The position numbers were made by a program, and so were the translations under genes. A DNA stretch of 64,000 nt, taken from Sphingobacterium nematocida. GTDB taxonomy: Bacteria; Bacteroidota; Bacteroidia; Sphingobacteriales; Sphingobacteriaceae. The DNA lies in contig NZ_FUZF01000023.1 in assembly GCF_900168125.1 (NCBI RefSeq), positions 1-64,000 of the forward strand. The letters are read 5' to 3'. This document shows positions 35,017-44,800 of the stretch, piece by piece. Numbering within the stretch: the first letter of the stretch is position 1; each line of letters begins with the position of its first letter. The notes beneath the pieces were generated by a model. It had not been told where the DNA came from. It did not search any database and worked only from the letters and a program-made list of their open reading frames with translations.

Positions 35017-36207
35017 TTAATTTACAACAGGCAAAGCATAGTAACGCTTTGATTTATCCTCATCAAAAACAACATCCTTATAGTCTGTCACCACGTTATA
35101 CAAGGTATCCCGTTCGATTGGGTGTCGCCCTACATTCTTTATCAACTCAACCAACTGCTGTGTACTCATAGCCGGAGTTTGTTCCTCTGCACCGGCCATG
35201 CTATAGATTTTGGTGGTATCATCCAGCGTACCATCAATATCGTTAACACCGTAAGCAAGCGACAACTGAGCTGTATCTCTGGATATCATTGCCCAATAGG
35301 CTTTGATATGATCAAAATTATCTAAATAAATCCGTGCTATAGCATAATTCCGGAGATCTTCAATCACAGACACCTCAGGAATATTTGACATTTGATTGTC
35401 CTTGTTTCTAAATTTCAAGGGGATAAAAGTTTGAAAACCTCCAGTTTTGTCCTGTAATTGACGTAAACGCTCCATATGATCAACCCGATGCCAATACGCT
35501 TCAATATGACCATACAGCATTGTCGCATTGGTATTCATTCCCAATTTATGTGCCTGCTCATGGATATCCAACCACTGTTCGGCGGTACATTTATCATGCG
35601 CTATTTTTTCCCGAACCTCCGGATGGAATATTTCGGCCCCTCCACCAGGCATCGAATCCAAGCCACACTCTTTGAGATATTTCATCCCATCGAAATGACT
35701 TAATTTTGCTTTCTTGAAAATATAATAATATTCTACCGGCGTTAATGCCTTTATATGTAAGTCAGGTCTATGAGCTTTACATTTTTTGAAAAAATCGGCA
35801 TAGAACTCTAGGTTTTGTTTTGGTACAACACCTCCTGTAATATGTACTTCAGTGACGGCATCATCATCGTAACGACGAACAACATCCATCATACCTTCAA
35901 CATCCATCTCCCATCCTTCTTCGCGCTGCTTGATCATCCGCGAGTACGAACAGAATTTACAATCATATACGCACACATTGGTCGGTTCGATATGAAAATT
36001 TCTATTGAAATAGGTACGATCACCGTGCTTACGTTCTCTGATGTAATTTGCTAAAACACCTAAATAATTCAGCTCGCCTTTTTGATAAAGAATTATCCCT
36101 TCCTCGACTGTAATTCGTTCTTCAGCAACGACTTTTTCTGCTATTTTTTTTAAATCTGGGTCTGTCTCACTTTTGATTAAAAAATCAAGCGCCTTATTAG
36201 CATTCAT
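35017..36207 (-). CDS. mqnE: aminofutalosine synthase MqnE (radical SAM)
   Basis: Radical SAM enzyme joining 3-enolpyruvyl-benzoate to the adenosyl radical to give aminofutalosine. 396 residues. The [4Fe-4S] cysteines are Cys79, Cys83 and Cys86 (CVYDCKFC); HITGGVVPKQN, LKECGLDSMPGGGAEIFHPE and the C-terminal PAMSTQQLVELIKNVGRHP are MqnE landmarks that separate it from MqnC. First gene of mqnE - phosphatase - mqnA. The leader carries a perfect -7 element and an unusually strong ribosome site (AGAAGGAGA), rare in this phylum. mqnB, mqnC and mqnD are not here. Confidence 0.94.
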   Translation of the reverse strand: MNANKALDFLIKSETDPDLKKIAEKVVAEERITVEEGIILYQKGELNYLGVLANYIRERKHGDRTYFNRNFHIEPTNVCVYDCKFCSYSRMIKQREEGWEMDVEGMMDVVRRYDDDAVTEVHITGGVVPKQNLEFYADFFKKCKAHRPDLHIKALTPVEYYYIFKKAKLSHFDGMKYLKECGLDSMPGGGAEIFHPEVREKIAHDKCTAEQWLDIHEQAHKLGMNTNATMLYGHIEAYWHRVDHMERLRQLQDKTGGFQTFIPLKFRNKDNQMSNIPEVSVIEDLRNYAIARIYLDNFDHIKAYWAMISRDTAQLSLAYGVNDIDGTLDDTTKIYSMAGAEEQTPAMSTQQLVELIKNVGRHPIERDTLYNVVTDYKDVVFDEDKSKRYYALPVVN

Positions 36208-36225
36208 GTGTCTCTCCTTCTAATA

Positions 36226-36233
36226 CAAACTTA
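36226..36233 (-). promoter_or_regulatory. -7 element of the mqnE operon
   Basis: TAAGTTTG on the minus strand, 19 bases before the ATG; AAGGAGA lies between them. Confidence 0.6.
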
Positions 36234-36423
36234 GCTAAAATGCTTCGTATTCGCCAATACCTAAAGCAAAATATGCGTTTTACTGCACCTTTTTACTTCT
36301 AATCCACAGAATAAAACTTTCGTAATTCCTTGGGATCAACAACAAACAAGAGCCAGACGAAATAGGCTCATTGATGTTATAAAAAGTTAAAATGAATCAA
36401 TAATATGTGCTATTTCAAAAGTA

Positions 36424-38262
36424 TTACGTTTCAGCAAATTGTTGCATATCTATTAATCTTCGATACAATCCATTCTTTGTCAGCAACTCCGTATGTGAGC
36501 CCTCTTCCACAATCCTTCCCCCTTCTAATACCACAATTTTATCTGCATTCTGTATCGTACTCAATCGATGGGCAATAACTACGGTAGTTCTGTTTTCCAT
36601 CAACTTATACAAAGAATCCTGTACCAGTCTTTCGGACTCCGTATCTAATGCCGATGTTGCTTCATCTAATAGCATAATTGGAGGATTCTTGAGTACAGCA
36701 CGCGCTATACATATCCTTTGTCTCTGCCCACCGGAAAGTTTCGTACCTCGATCACCTATATTGGTGTCATAACCATCACTCGTATGAAGAATGAAGTCGT
36801 GCGCATTCGCTATCCGTGCAGCATTCTCTACTTCCTCCATTGTCACAGAAGGACTTCCAAACGCAATATTATTAAAGATAGAATCGTTAAACAATATAGA
36901 ATCCTGATTCACTGTACCTATTAAAGCACGTAGTGAATCCTGATTCAGGTCACGTAGATCCTTACCATCAAATCTAACGGCTCCAGAAGTAACATCCATA
37001 AATCTAGGTATCAAATCGACTAACGTGGATTTCCCTCCTCCTGAGGGACCTACTAAAGCCACCGTCTGCCCTTTCTCAATATTAAGATTAATACCGTTAA
37101 GCACATTACGATCACCATATCTGAAATCAACCCCATCAAACTGTATCGTGTTTTCAAATGTATGGACGACAATAGCGTCTTCTTTATCCTTTACTAGATT
37201 TTTTTCATCAATTAGTTCCAATACACGTTCTCCAGCAGCTAACCCGTTGTGAATACCACTAAAAGAGTCCGTCAATGCTTTTGCCGGACGCATTACCTGA
37301 GAAAATATACCGATATAGGTAATGAATGCTTCGGCGTCTAAGCTCCCTTCTCCAGATAATACCAGACTACCACCATACAACAAAATAATAGCCACCATTA
37401 CTACACCTAATAACTCGGATACAGGTGAACTCATCTGTTGACGTGCGGCCATTCTACGCATGATCGAGGCAAAATGTTCGTTCTCGTTATGAAAACGATC
37501 TTTCACAAATCGTGTCGCATTAAAGGATTTTATAATTTTTACACCAGACAATGCTTCATCCAAATAAGTAATCATATTTGCAAAAGACTCTTGTCCAGCA
37601 CGTGCCTCCTTTTTCAGACCTTTTACAATCCGTGCTATCAAAAATGCAGAAACAGGAATTACCGTCATTGAAAACAAAGTCAACTGAGGGGATATAAGGA
37701 ATAAAGTGACCAAATAAGCAATCAATTGGAGCGGTTCCTTAAAGACTACCTGAAGCGTGCCTGTCACAGAATATTGTACGGTACCTACATCCGAAGCAAT
37801 CTTGGAAATAACATCTCCCTTTCTCTGATTTGTAAAAAAACCGAGATGCAGGTTCATAACATTATCAAAAACGGCTTTACGCAACCTCAATAAAGTATGT
37901 ATCCTAAAATTTTCCATAATCCTTTGACAGAAATAACGGAATAAATTAGAAATAAAAACCGACGAGACAATAATAACACAGATGTACTTTAGCGCACCGT
38001 AAGGTCCCAACTCATAGTACAAGCTATTGGATAAATAACTAAACCATTCCTTTATATGGTAAAAATGTTCGGGCTTCTGCAACACAGGCGTCACAGCTTC
38101 GGCCACTTCTGCACTCCCTTTAAATAACACCGATAGCAATGGCATCAATAATGCTAGATTTAATGTCCCAAATACAACAGTAACTATTGTACAGATAACA
38201 TAAGGTATGGCAAATTTGCTTATTGGTTTAGCAAAAGATAATAGTCTAAAGTATGTATTCAT
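36424..38262 (-). CDS. MsbA-like ABC exporter (fused permease-ATPase)
   Basis: About 612 residues from MNTYFRLLSFAKPISK. A six-helix transmembrane domain (residues ~15-330) precedes an ATPase: Walker A GPSGGGKSTLVDLIP, signature LSGGQRQRICIARAV, Walker B IMLLDEATSALD, switch His in VIAHRLST. A half transporter that would form a homodimer; lipid A/lipid flippase (MsbA) or multidrug export are the usual roles. The longer frame to 38358 adds 32 residues that do not look like a membrane N-terminus, so the start at 38262 is preferred. No substrate clue from neighbours. Confidence 0.9.
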   Translation of the reverse strand: MNTYFRLLSFAKPISKFAIPYVICTIVTVVFGTLNLALLMPLLSVLFKGSAEVAEAVTPVLQKPEHFYHIKEWFSYLSNSLYYELGPYGALKYICVIIVSSVFISNLFRYFCQRIMENFRIHTLLRLRKAVFDNVMNLHLGFFTNQRKGDVISKIASDVGTVQYSVTGTLQVVFKEPLQLIAYLVTLFLISPQLTLFSMTVIPVSAFLIARIVKGLKKEARAGQESFANMITYLDEALSGVKIIKSFNATRFVKDRFHNENEHFASIMRRMAARQQMSSPVSELLGVVMVAIILLYGGSLVLSGEGSLDAEAFITYIGIFSQVMRPAKALTDSFSGIHNGLAAGERVLELIDEKNLVKDKEDAIVVHTFENTIQFDGVDFRYGDRNVLNGINLNIEKGQTVALVGPSGGGKSTLVDLIPRFMDVTSGAVRFDGKDLRDLNQDSLRALIGTVNQDSILFNDSIFNNIAFGSPSVTMEEVENAARIANAHDFILHTSDGYDTNIGDRGTKLSGGQRQRICIARAVLKNPPIMLLDEATSALDTESERLVQDSLYKLMENRTTVVIAHRLSTIQNADKIVVLEGGRIVEEGSHTELLTKNGLYRRLIDMQQFAET

Positions 38263-38518
38263 CCAAAAAATTAAGAACCACAAAAATAGAAAAAAACCTT
38301 CATCAATCCTATTATTGAACCAGATACAACATTCCCTATTTATCAGAGGTCTATCCATCGAAAATCTCTGCCTAGTTAGCTCAAGTGCACCTATATTACA
38401 TATTTTACAGCCTTTAGCTATTTTATACCTAAATAATTCAACAAAGCGATTTTGTTTTTATAAATTTAGCACCAAATTTAAAATAATGAAATATCCATGT
38501 AGTATTTTGGATATTCCA

Positions 38519-38534
38519 TGCCGACGAGTCGGCA
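38519..38534. repeat. GC-rich inverted repeat TGCCGAC-N2-GTCGGCA
   Basis: Perfect 7-bp arms with a 2-base centre in an otherwise A/T-rich spacer. Confidence 0.6.
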
Positions 38535-38561
38535 CAAGATAATGACCTTTAAAGTCAAACC

Positions 38562-38581
38562 GATCCGCCAGCTGGCGGATC
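38562..38581. repeat. 20-bp perfect palindrome GATCCGCCAG/CTGGCGGATC
   Basis: Perfect, no spacer, 19 bases before the aminotransferase ATG. Composition and form resemble REP-type dispersed palindromes; I recall TCCGCCAGCTGGCGGA from other genomes of this phylum, but cannot check here. Confidence 0.65.
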
Positions 38582-38600
38582 ATGAAATAATTAATTACAT

Positions 38601-39767
38601 ATGAATATTGAAGTTGCGAAAAGGCTACAACAGACCGAGGAGTATTACTTCTCGAAGAAGTTGAGAGAAATTGACGAGATGAACAAAGCCGGAGCGCAGG
38701 TAATCAATCTAGGTATAGGAAGCCCTGACCTACCGCCCCATCCTGAAGTCATCCGAGTGCTGACCGAGCAAGCTGCTCAAGACAACACGCATGGTTATCA
38801 AAACTATAAGGGATCTCCTGTGTTACGTCAAGCGATGGCAGATTGGTATTCGCGATATTATCATGTTACTTTAAATCCAAACACAGAAATTCTTCCTCTA
38901 ATAGGGTCCAAAGAAGGTATAGTACATATATGTATGACCTACCTTCAAGAAGGAGATGAAGTATTAATACCTAATCCGGGATACCCAGCCTATACATCGG
39001 CGGTAAAGATCTCCGGTGCAACTGTAGTTCCTTACGATCTATCTCAGGACAACCAATGGTTAGTCGACTTTGATGCCCTGGAAAAAACAGATTTAAGCAA
39101 AGTAAAAATGATGTGGGTCAATTACCCACATATGCCTACCGGAGCATTGGCCAACAAACGTTTCTTTGAAAATCTAATTGCTTTTGGCAAAAAACACAAC
39201 ATTTTAATCTGTCATGATAATCCCTACAGTTTCATTCTGAATGATCATCCGGAGAGTATTATGGCCGTTGATGGCGCAGCAGACGTTGCGATTGAACTAA
39301 ACTCTTTAAGTAAATCTTCCAATATGGCGGGTTGGCGTATTGGAATGCTCGTTGCCAGCGAGGTCCGAATTAATGAGATTTTACGATTCAAGAGCAATAT
39401 GGATTCAGGCATGTTCCTTCCCCTACAGCTGGCTGCGGCCAAGGCTTTAAGCTTAGACAAATCCTGGTACACAGAACTCAACAAAGAATACAATGAACGC
39501 AGGAAAAAAGTCTTTGAAATCATGGACCTATTAAACTGTCGGTATGACATCAATCAAGTTGGACTATTCGTATGGGCTAAAGTTCCTACAGATTATTCAA
39601 GCGGTTATGCGCTCAGCGATCAAGCCTTATATAAGGCCCAAGTTTTCATAACACCTGGCGGTATTTTTGGAAATGCCGGAGATAATTATATCCGTATCAG
39701 TTTATGCGCAAAAACGGAAATGTTGGATGCCGCATTGAATCGGATAAAATCAATGGTTAATGGTTAA
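38601..39767 (+). CDS. class I/II aminotransferase, probably aromatic amino-acid branch
   Basis: 388 residues, fold-type I PLP enzyme. Lys238 in ELNSLSKSSNMAGWRIGM is the cofactor lysine; IGSKEGI, PNPGYPAY and DNPYSFI complete the active site. Sequence alone would allow LL-diaminopimelate, aspartate or aromatic aminotransferase; the tyrA gene 38 bases downstream on the same strand points to phenylalanine/tyrosine synthesis, as in the Bacteroidota pheA-aminotransferase-tyrA-aroF clusters. pheA and aroF are not adjacent here. Confidence 0.87.
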   Translation: MNIEVAKRLQQTEEYYFSKKLREIDEMNKAGAQVINLGIGSPDLPPHPEVIRVLTEQAAQDNTHGYQNYKGSPVLRQAMADWYSRYYHVTLNPNTEILPLIGSKEGIVHICMTYLQEGDEVLIPNPGYPAYTSAVKISGATVVPYDLSQDNQWLVDFDALEKTDLSKVKMMWVNYPHMPTGALANKRFFENLIAFGKKHNILICHDNPYSFILNDHPESIMAVDGAADVAIELNSLSKSSNMAGWRIGMLVASEVRINEILRFKSNMDSGMFLPLQLAAAKALSLDKSWYTELNKEYNERRKKVFEIMDLLNCRYDINQVGLFVWAKVPTDYSSGYALSDQALYKAQVFITPGGIFGNAGDNYIRISLCAKTEMLDAALNRIKSMVNG

Positions 39768-39805
39768 TTTCTAAACACTAAATAATTAGTACTAAATACT
39801 AAAAA

Positions 39806-40645
39806 ATGAATATAGCTATTGTCGGTGTTGGATTAATTGGCGGATCGGCTGCCATCCGACTGAAAGAAACCAAATCTTTCGACAAAATAATAGGTGTAGA
39901 CAAAAATGAATCTAACCAAAAGAAAGCGATACAACTCGGTTTGGTAGATGAAATCATGTCTTTAGAAGATGCTATTCAACAGGCAAAAGTAATTGTGCTC
40001 ACCACCCCTGTCGATGTCATCATGCAGTTAGCCCCCACAATACTTGATAAAGTGGACAAACAAGTGGTCATTGATATGGGCTCGACCAAAATAAATATTT
40101 TACAACGTATAGCGGATCACCCTAAAAGAGGTCGCTATATCGCAGCCCACCCTATGGCTGGGACAGAGTATTCTGGTCCTGAGGCCGCGATACCAAATTT
40201 GTTTAAAGACAAAAACATGGTTTATGTCGATGCCTTTCGGACCGATGAAGACGCGTTTGATATAGCGGATGCAATTACGGAACAATTGGAGATGAAATCC
40301 CTATTCATGAATGCAGAGGAGCACGATATGCATACCGCTTATGTATCTCACATCTCACATCTTACTTCTTTTGCTTTGGCACTCACAGTGTTGGAAAAAG
40401 AAAAATCACAAGGTCGGATTTTTGAACTTGCAGGATCGGGTTTTGAGTCAACTGTACGACTTGCTAAGTCGTCTCCCGACATGTGGACACCAATTTTTAA
40501 ACAAAACAGGAACAATGTCTTAGAGGTTCTAGAAGAACATATCAAACAGTTACAAAAGCTGCATCGTAAACTAGAAGATGAAGATTACGAAGGGCTACAC
40601 AAACTGATAAAGAAGTCCAACAAAATAAAGCGGATTATTAAATAA
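39806..40645 (+). CDS. tyrA: prephenate dehydrogenase
   Basis: Oxidative decarboxylation of prephenate to 4-hydroxyphenylpyruvate, on the way to tyrosine. 279 residues with no ACT or chorismate mutase domain. NAD-binding IVGVGLIGGSAAIRL is at residue 4; AAHPMAGTEYSGPEAA and the His of VSHISHLTSFALAL are the active-site blocks. Co-transcribed with the preceding aminotransferase, which would give tyrosine from its product. Its stop codon lies at the edge of a 40-bp palindrome acting as terminator. Confidence 0.93.
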   Translation: MNIAIVGVGLIGGSAAIRLKETKSFDKIIGVDKNESNQKKAIQLGLVDEIMSLEDAIQQAKVIVLTTPVDVIMQLAPTILDKVDKQVVIDMGSTKINILQRIADHPKRGRYIAAHPMAGTEYSGPEAAIPNLFKDKNMVYVDAFRTDEDAFDIADAITEQLEMKSLFMNAEEHDMHTAYVSHISHLTSFALALTVLEKEKSQGRIFELAGSGFESTVRLAKSSPDMWTPIFKQNRNNVLEVLEEHIKQLQKLHRKLEDEDYEGLHKLIKKSNKIKRIIK

Positions 40646-40684
40646 ATAGAAAGAAGCAATGGTTAACCATTGCTTCTTTCTATT
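40645..40684. terminator. 40-bp perfect palindrome, bidirectional terminator
   Basis: AATAGAAAGAAGCAATGGTT followed at once by its exact complement. It covers the stop codons of both convergent genes (tyrA and the LURP1-like gene). The T runs are short (TTCTTTCTATT), but position argues for termination. Confidence 0.7.
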
Positions 40685-41256
40685 AATACCATCAACATCA
40701 GACTCAGCACGAAACGTTCTTCGTCCACATTATCTGATGTCAGTTTATGTACCGTAAACTTCCGGCCGAAAAAAGAAGGTTCTTTCTTAATTTCAAATAA
40801 TACCTGTCCATCGCTATTGGACAACAAATAAGCCGGATTAAAGAAGTATCCAGATAAAATACCTATCAAAGGAATCTCTCCAAACAGGCCATCCATAAAC
40901 TTGGTCCAAGGATTTTTCTCTTGTATAGTGTGATCGTGGTTATCCTCACTGTTCATCAATCGGAAAGTCGACCGCCATAGCGATCGAAGCGTCTTTCTAC
41001 GCACTTTACCGACTATCCGTCCCGAATGATCTTTAATCGTAAATGTCTGCTGAAAATCAATCAGCTTATCAGATACCAATTCATATAGAAGATTAGTTTT
41101 GGATTCATCACTATAGATTTTAATCTGATCGCGCCAAGCAAAGATTTTCTCACGGACATAGCAGATTGTCTGACCGGACGCGTCCTTTGCTATAAAGTCA
41201 TTCGCTATAGTTCCAATCTTAAATTGAAAATACAGAGGATAGTTAAAAGTACTCAT
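40663..41256 (-). CDS. tubby/LURP1-like (scramblase-fold) hypothetical protein
   Basis: 197 residues, no signal peptide. The pattern of short beta strands with charged turns (LYFQFKIGTIANDFIAKD, ICYVREKIFAWRDQIKIYSD, FTIKDHSGRIVGKVRRK, FEIKKEPSFFGRKFTVHKL) is that of LURP-one-related/phospholipid scramblase-like barrels with a central hydrophobic helix at the C-terminus (FVLSLMLMVLIERS). Bacterial members may bind lipid or membrane; function is unproven. It is separated by one base from the upstream membrane protein gene, so the two probably work together. Confidence 0.65.
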   Translation of the reverse strand: MSTFNYPLYFQFKIGTIANDFIAKDASGQTICYVREKIFAWRDQIKIYSDESKTNLLYELVSDKLIDFQQTFTIKDHSGRIVGKVRRKTLRSLWRSTFRLMNSEDNHDHTIQEKNPWTKFMDGLFGEIPLIGILSGYFFNPAYLLSNSDGQVLFEIKKEPSFFGRKFTVHKLTSDNVDEERFVLSLMLMVLIERSNG

Positions 41257-41257
41257 A

Positions 41258-41785
41258 TTAATATTTCCATTTAAATTTATCGAAAACCTTAGACCATAAC
41301 CATATTGGTCCCAATCCCATGAAGCTAAAGAAATGCTTTAGTCCTAATCCGCCCTCTTTCCTAATCAATAAGAATAGAACTAATAACGAAACAAGGGCAA
41401 TGCTTGAACAAACCAAAACTACCGATGGTCCACCATCTCGCTCGACATATTCGAGCTGTACAATAAAGAAACTCATGATAGCAATACAAAATAAGACTGC
41501 ATACGACAATGTGGGTGCTAATTTCAAATAGCTATAGATGACCACGGCAATAAATAAGGACCCCCAATTCAAAAATGTATGTGCATTCATACGAATAAGA
41601 AAGTCAAATTGCGGAAATGGAATCATCCATATCAACCCCATAAATCCAAAAAAAGCTAGTGCTAAAAAAAGCGCATAAAGTCCTTTATTTCCCTGGGAAA
41701 ACGTATTATCCAATTTCTTAAAGTACTTATCTACCGACCTAATAGGTGTCTCTTTCCGCTCTTGCTTTTGATTCTTCTTGTTCAT
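41258..41785 (-). CDS. four-helix hypothetical membrane protein
   Basis: 175 residues: a charged N-terminal stretch of ~35 residues (KKNQKQERKETP) and four hydrophobic helices at about 37-55, 68-85, 90-110 and 120-140, then GLKHFFSFMGLGPIWLWSKV. No family recognised. The -7 element TACTTTTG (41790..41797) ends only four bases before the ATG, so the transcript may be leaderless or begin at the ATG. One-base spacing to the LURP1-like gene indicates an operon. Confidence 0.65.
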   Translation of the reverse strand: MNKKNQKQERKETPIRSVDKYFKKLDNTFSQGNKGLYALFLALAFFGFMGLIWMIPFPQFDFLIRMNAHTFLNWGSLFIAVVIYSYLKLAPTLSYAVLFCIAIMSFFIVQLEYVERDGGPSVVLVCSSIALVSLLVLFLLIRKEGGLGLKHFFSFMGLGPIWLWSKVFDKFKWKY

Positions 41786-41789
41786 TCAG

Positions 41790-41797
41790 CAAAAGTA
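41790..41797 (-). promoter_or_regulatory. -7 element of the membrane protein/LURP1-like pair
   Basis: TACTTTTG on the minus strand, four bases before the ATG at 41785. Confidence 0.5.
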
Positions 41798-41835
41798 AAC
41801 AATTATCTAGATTCTTATCCTCATTTAAAAGCTTT

Positions 41836-44800
41836 TTACCCTTTCTCACTTTTTCGATACGCCCAATAAAACACTACAGGAATTACGGTAAAAGATAATA
41901 TCAAACAGATCAGTAATCCTCCTACTATCATAATGGCCAATGGCTTTTGAATCTCGGATCCCATACCTGTAGACATAGCCGCAGGAAGCAGCCCCATCGA
42001 TCCCATCAATGCAATCATGACCACAGGTCTGATACGACTACGTACCCCATTATCTATTGCCTCGCGCAACCGCATCTTATGGCGCATATTATCTCTAATA
42101 ATCCCAATTAATACTATGCCATCTATCGTCGCTACACCAAAGAGGATAATAAAACCTATACCTGCTGATATACCAAATACAGTACCGGTCGCCCATAACG
42201 AGACAAAGCCGCCTATGAATGCAAACGCAAGCGTTAATGAGGAGATTGCAGTGTCTTTAAAATTCCCAAAATTCGAATACAAAAGCAACAAAATAAGGAC
42301 AAGTGATACAGGAACTACCATAGCCAACTGCTTCGCCGCCCGTTCTTTGCTCTCAAACTCTCCAGCCCATTCCATATGATGACCTTTAGGTAGTTTGACC
42401 TCCTTTGAGACCACTTCCCTAGCCTCCTGAATAGTACTTCCAAGATCTCTCCCGTAGATACTGAAACCAACACCAATATAACGACTATTACCTTCGCTAT
42501 AGATAAAAGCAGGACCTGTCTGGTACCCAATAGTAGCAATTTCCTGAAGTGGGATATTCTGTCCATTACTGGTTGGAATCAAAATATTACCTATTTTCTC
42601 TTTCGTGTCGCGGTAAGATTCGTCAAACCGCACCATAACATCAAATTGCCTATCCTCTTCATAAAATTTGGTAGCGGCCTGCCCTCCTATAGTCATCGCG
42701 ATCACCGCTTGCACATCAGACGTAAATACGCCATATTTTGCCATTTTGGCATCGTGGAGTTGTATCCGTAATTCGGGTAAGCCAATATTTTTGTACACAT
42801 TGATATCCGTAATACCATTTACCTTTGCAATAGAGACGGCAACTTGGTTGGCATAATTTTCCAAATCATACAGATCTGTCCCAAATATCTTAATAACGAG
42901 AGAACTCTTCACACCTGCGACATACTCCTCCACATTATCCTGAATCGGCTGACTAAAACCAAAGCCTATACCTGGATAATTGGCCAGCTTGCCCCTTAAT
43001 TCCTGAATAATATCGTCTTTAGAAACCTTCCTTTTCCATTCTTTGGCATCTTTAAGCTGAATATTAAATTCGATATTAAAAAAACCGGTTGGATCGGTAC
43101 CATCATTAGGTCTTCCTGTCTGCGTCAGAATAAATTCGATCTCTTCAGCATCCTTCATCATCAATTCCTTCATTTCTTTTGTCAACTTAGTAGACTCCTT
43201 AAGATTCACACTGTTCGGTAACGTAGCACGAATATAGATAGCTCCCTCATTCAACTTGGGCAAGAACTCTGAACCGTAGTGGGAAAACTGGAAAACACAA
43301 ACTCCAAGGATCACCACAAATAGCGCAATAGTGCCTTTCTTATAGCGAAATGCAACATCATACAAACCGTATATACTTCGTTGAAAAAAACGTGTCACAA
43401 AGTTTTCCTTCTCCTCAATCCCTTTTGTAAATAAGAGTTTACACATTGCCGGCACATAGGTCAGACTTAGTATTAGCGATCCCAAAAGGGCATACCCCAG
43501 AGTAAAAGCGAGAGGCGAAAACATTTTTCCTTCGACCTTTTGAAAGGAAAATATCGGCAACAATGCGACTATTAGTATACTTAACGCAAAGAAAATATAC
43601 GTCGCCACGCTTCCGGTACTTTTTTTAATCACACCAAGTTTACTCATCTTCGCGAATCGTTCCGGTCCAACCCGGTGCGACAAGGTAGCCAAAGAGACAA
43701 ATACAGTTTCGACAATCACGAGGGTACCTTCCAACAATAGTCCAAAATCAAGAGATCCCATAGAAATCAGATTAGCAGGCAGCCCTTGGATCTTTAGTGC
43801 TATAATGGCAAACAGGAAAGATAATGGTATAACAGACGCAACAATAAATGTTGATTTCCAATTGTAAAGGAAGACAAATACGATCAAAGAGACCAACAAG
43901 ATACCTTCGATAAGATTTCCTGATACCGTTCGTACCGTATTATCAACCAGCTTTGTCCGATCGATCACCGTTTCAATCTGCACTCCCGAAGGCAATACCC
44001 TTTCATTCAATTCATCAATTTTATCTTTCAAACTCTCGATCACCTCCGAAGGATTCTCTCCTCTTAACATCACCACAACCCCTTGTACCACATCATCATC
44101 GCCATTGAAACTAACCTGCCCCAAACGAGGTTTGCTGGAGACAACAACTTCAGCTACATTTTTGATGAGAACCGGTACAGCACCATTAAGTTTGATGGTG
44201 ATATTTCCAATATCCTCGATTTTATCCAGAAGCCCCACGCCCCGCACGACATAAGCTTGATCTCCTTGCTCAATCACATCCCCACCAACGTTGATATTAG
44301 ATCGAGATACAGCGTCGTAGACATCCAGTGGTGTAAGGTCAAAATTTTTCAGTTCGGTAGGATTTATTTTGATTTCATAAATCTTCTCCTCGCCCCCAAA
44401 ACTCACTACATCGGCAACACCTGGAACGCCAAGTAACTCTCTTTCAATAACCCAATCCTGAATAGCCGTAATATCGCGTATAGGTTTATCCGAGCGGATA
44501 ATGTACCTGAATATCTCACCGGTAGCGCCAGAAGGAGGTTCTATAGCAGCATCAGCACCTTCGGGGAGCTCTACTCCCCCCAATTTGTTAGACACATATT
44601 GCTGTGCATAAAAATCATCCACGCCATCCTCAAATTGTACTGTCACAACCGATAATCCAAAGAGAGAGATAGAACGTATATTAGACTTATGGGGAATACT
44701 GTTCATTTCTTTCGAAATGGGCAACGTAACGAGCTTTTCCATTTCCTCGGCACTGCGTCCTGGCCATTGTGTAATGATGCGGGCACGTGTATTGGTTACA

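Larger units (their letters stand above)
38263..38600. other. intergenic region with palindromes between ABC exporter and aminotransferase
   Basis: 338 bases without a gene. Left part is A/T-rich and must hold the two divergent promoters; no perfect TAnnTTTG. The right part carries two GC-rich palindromes listed separately. Confidence 0.4.

Noticed and set aside
40645..40684. 40-bp palindrome as an operator
   Set aside because: It sits over two convergent stop codons, so a shared terminator is the simpler reading.
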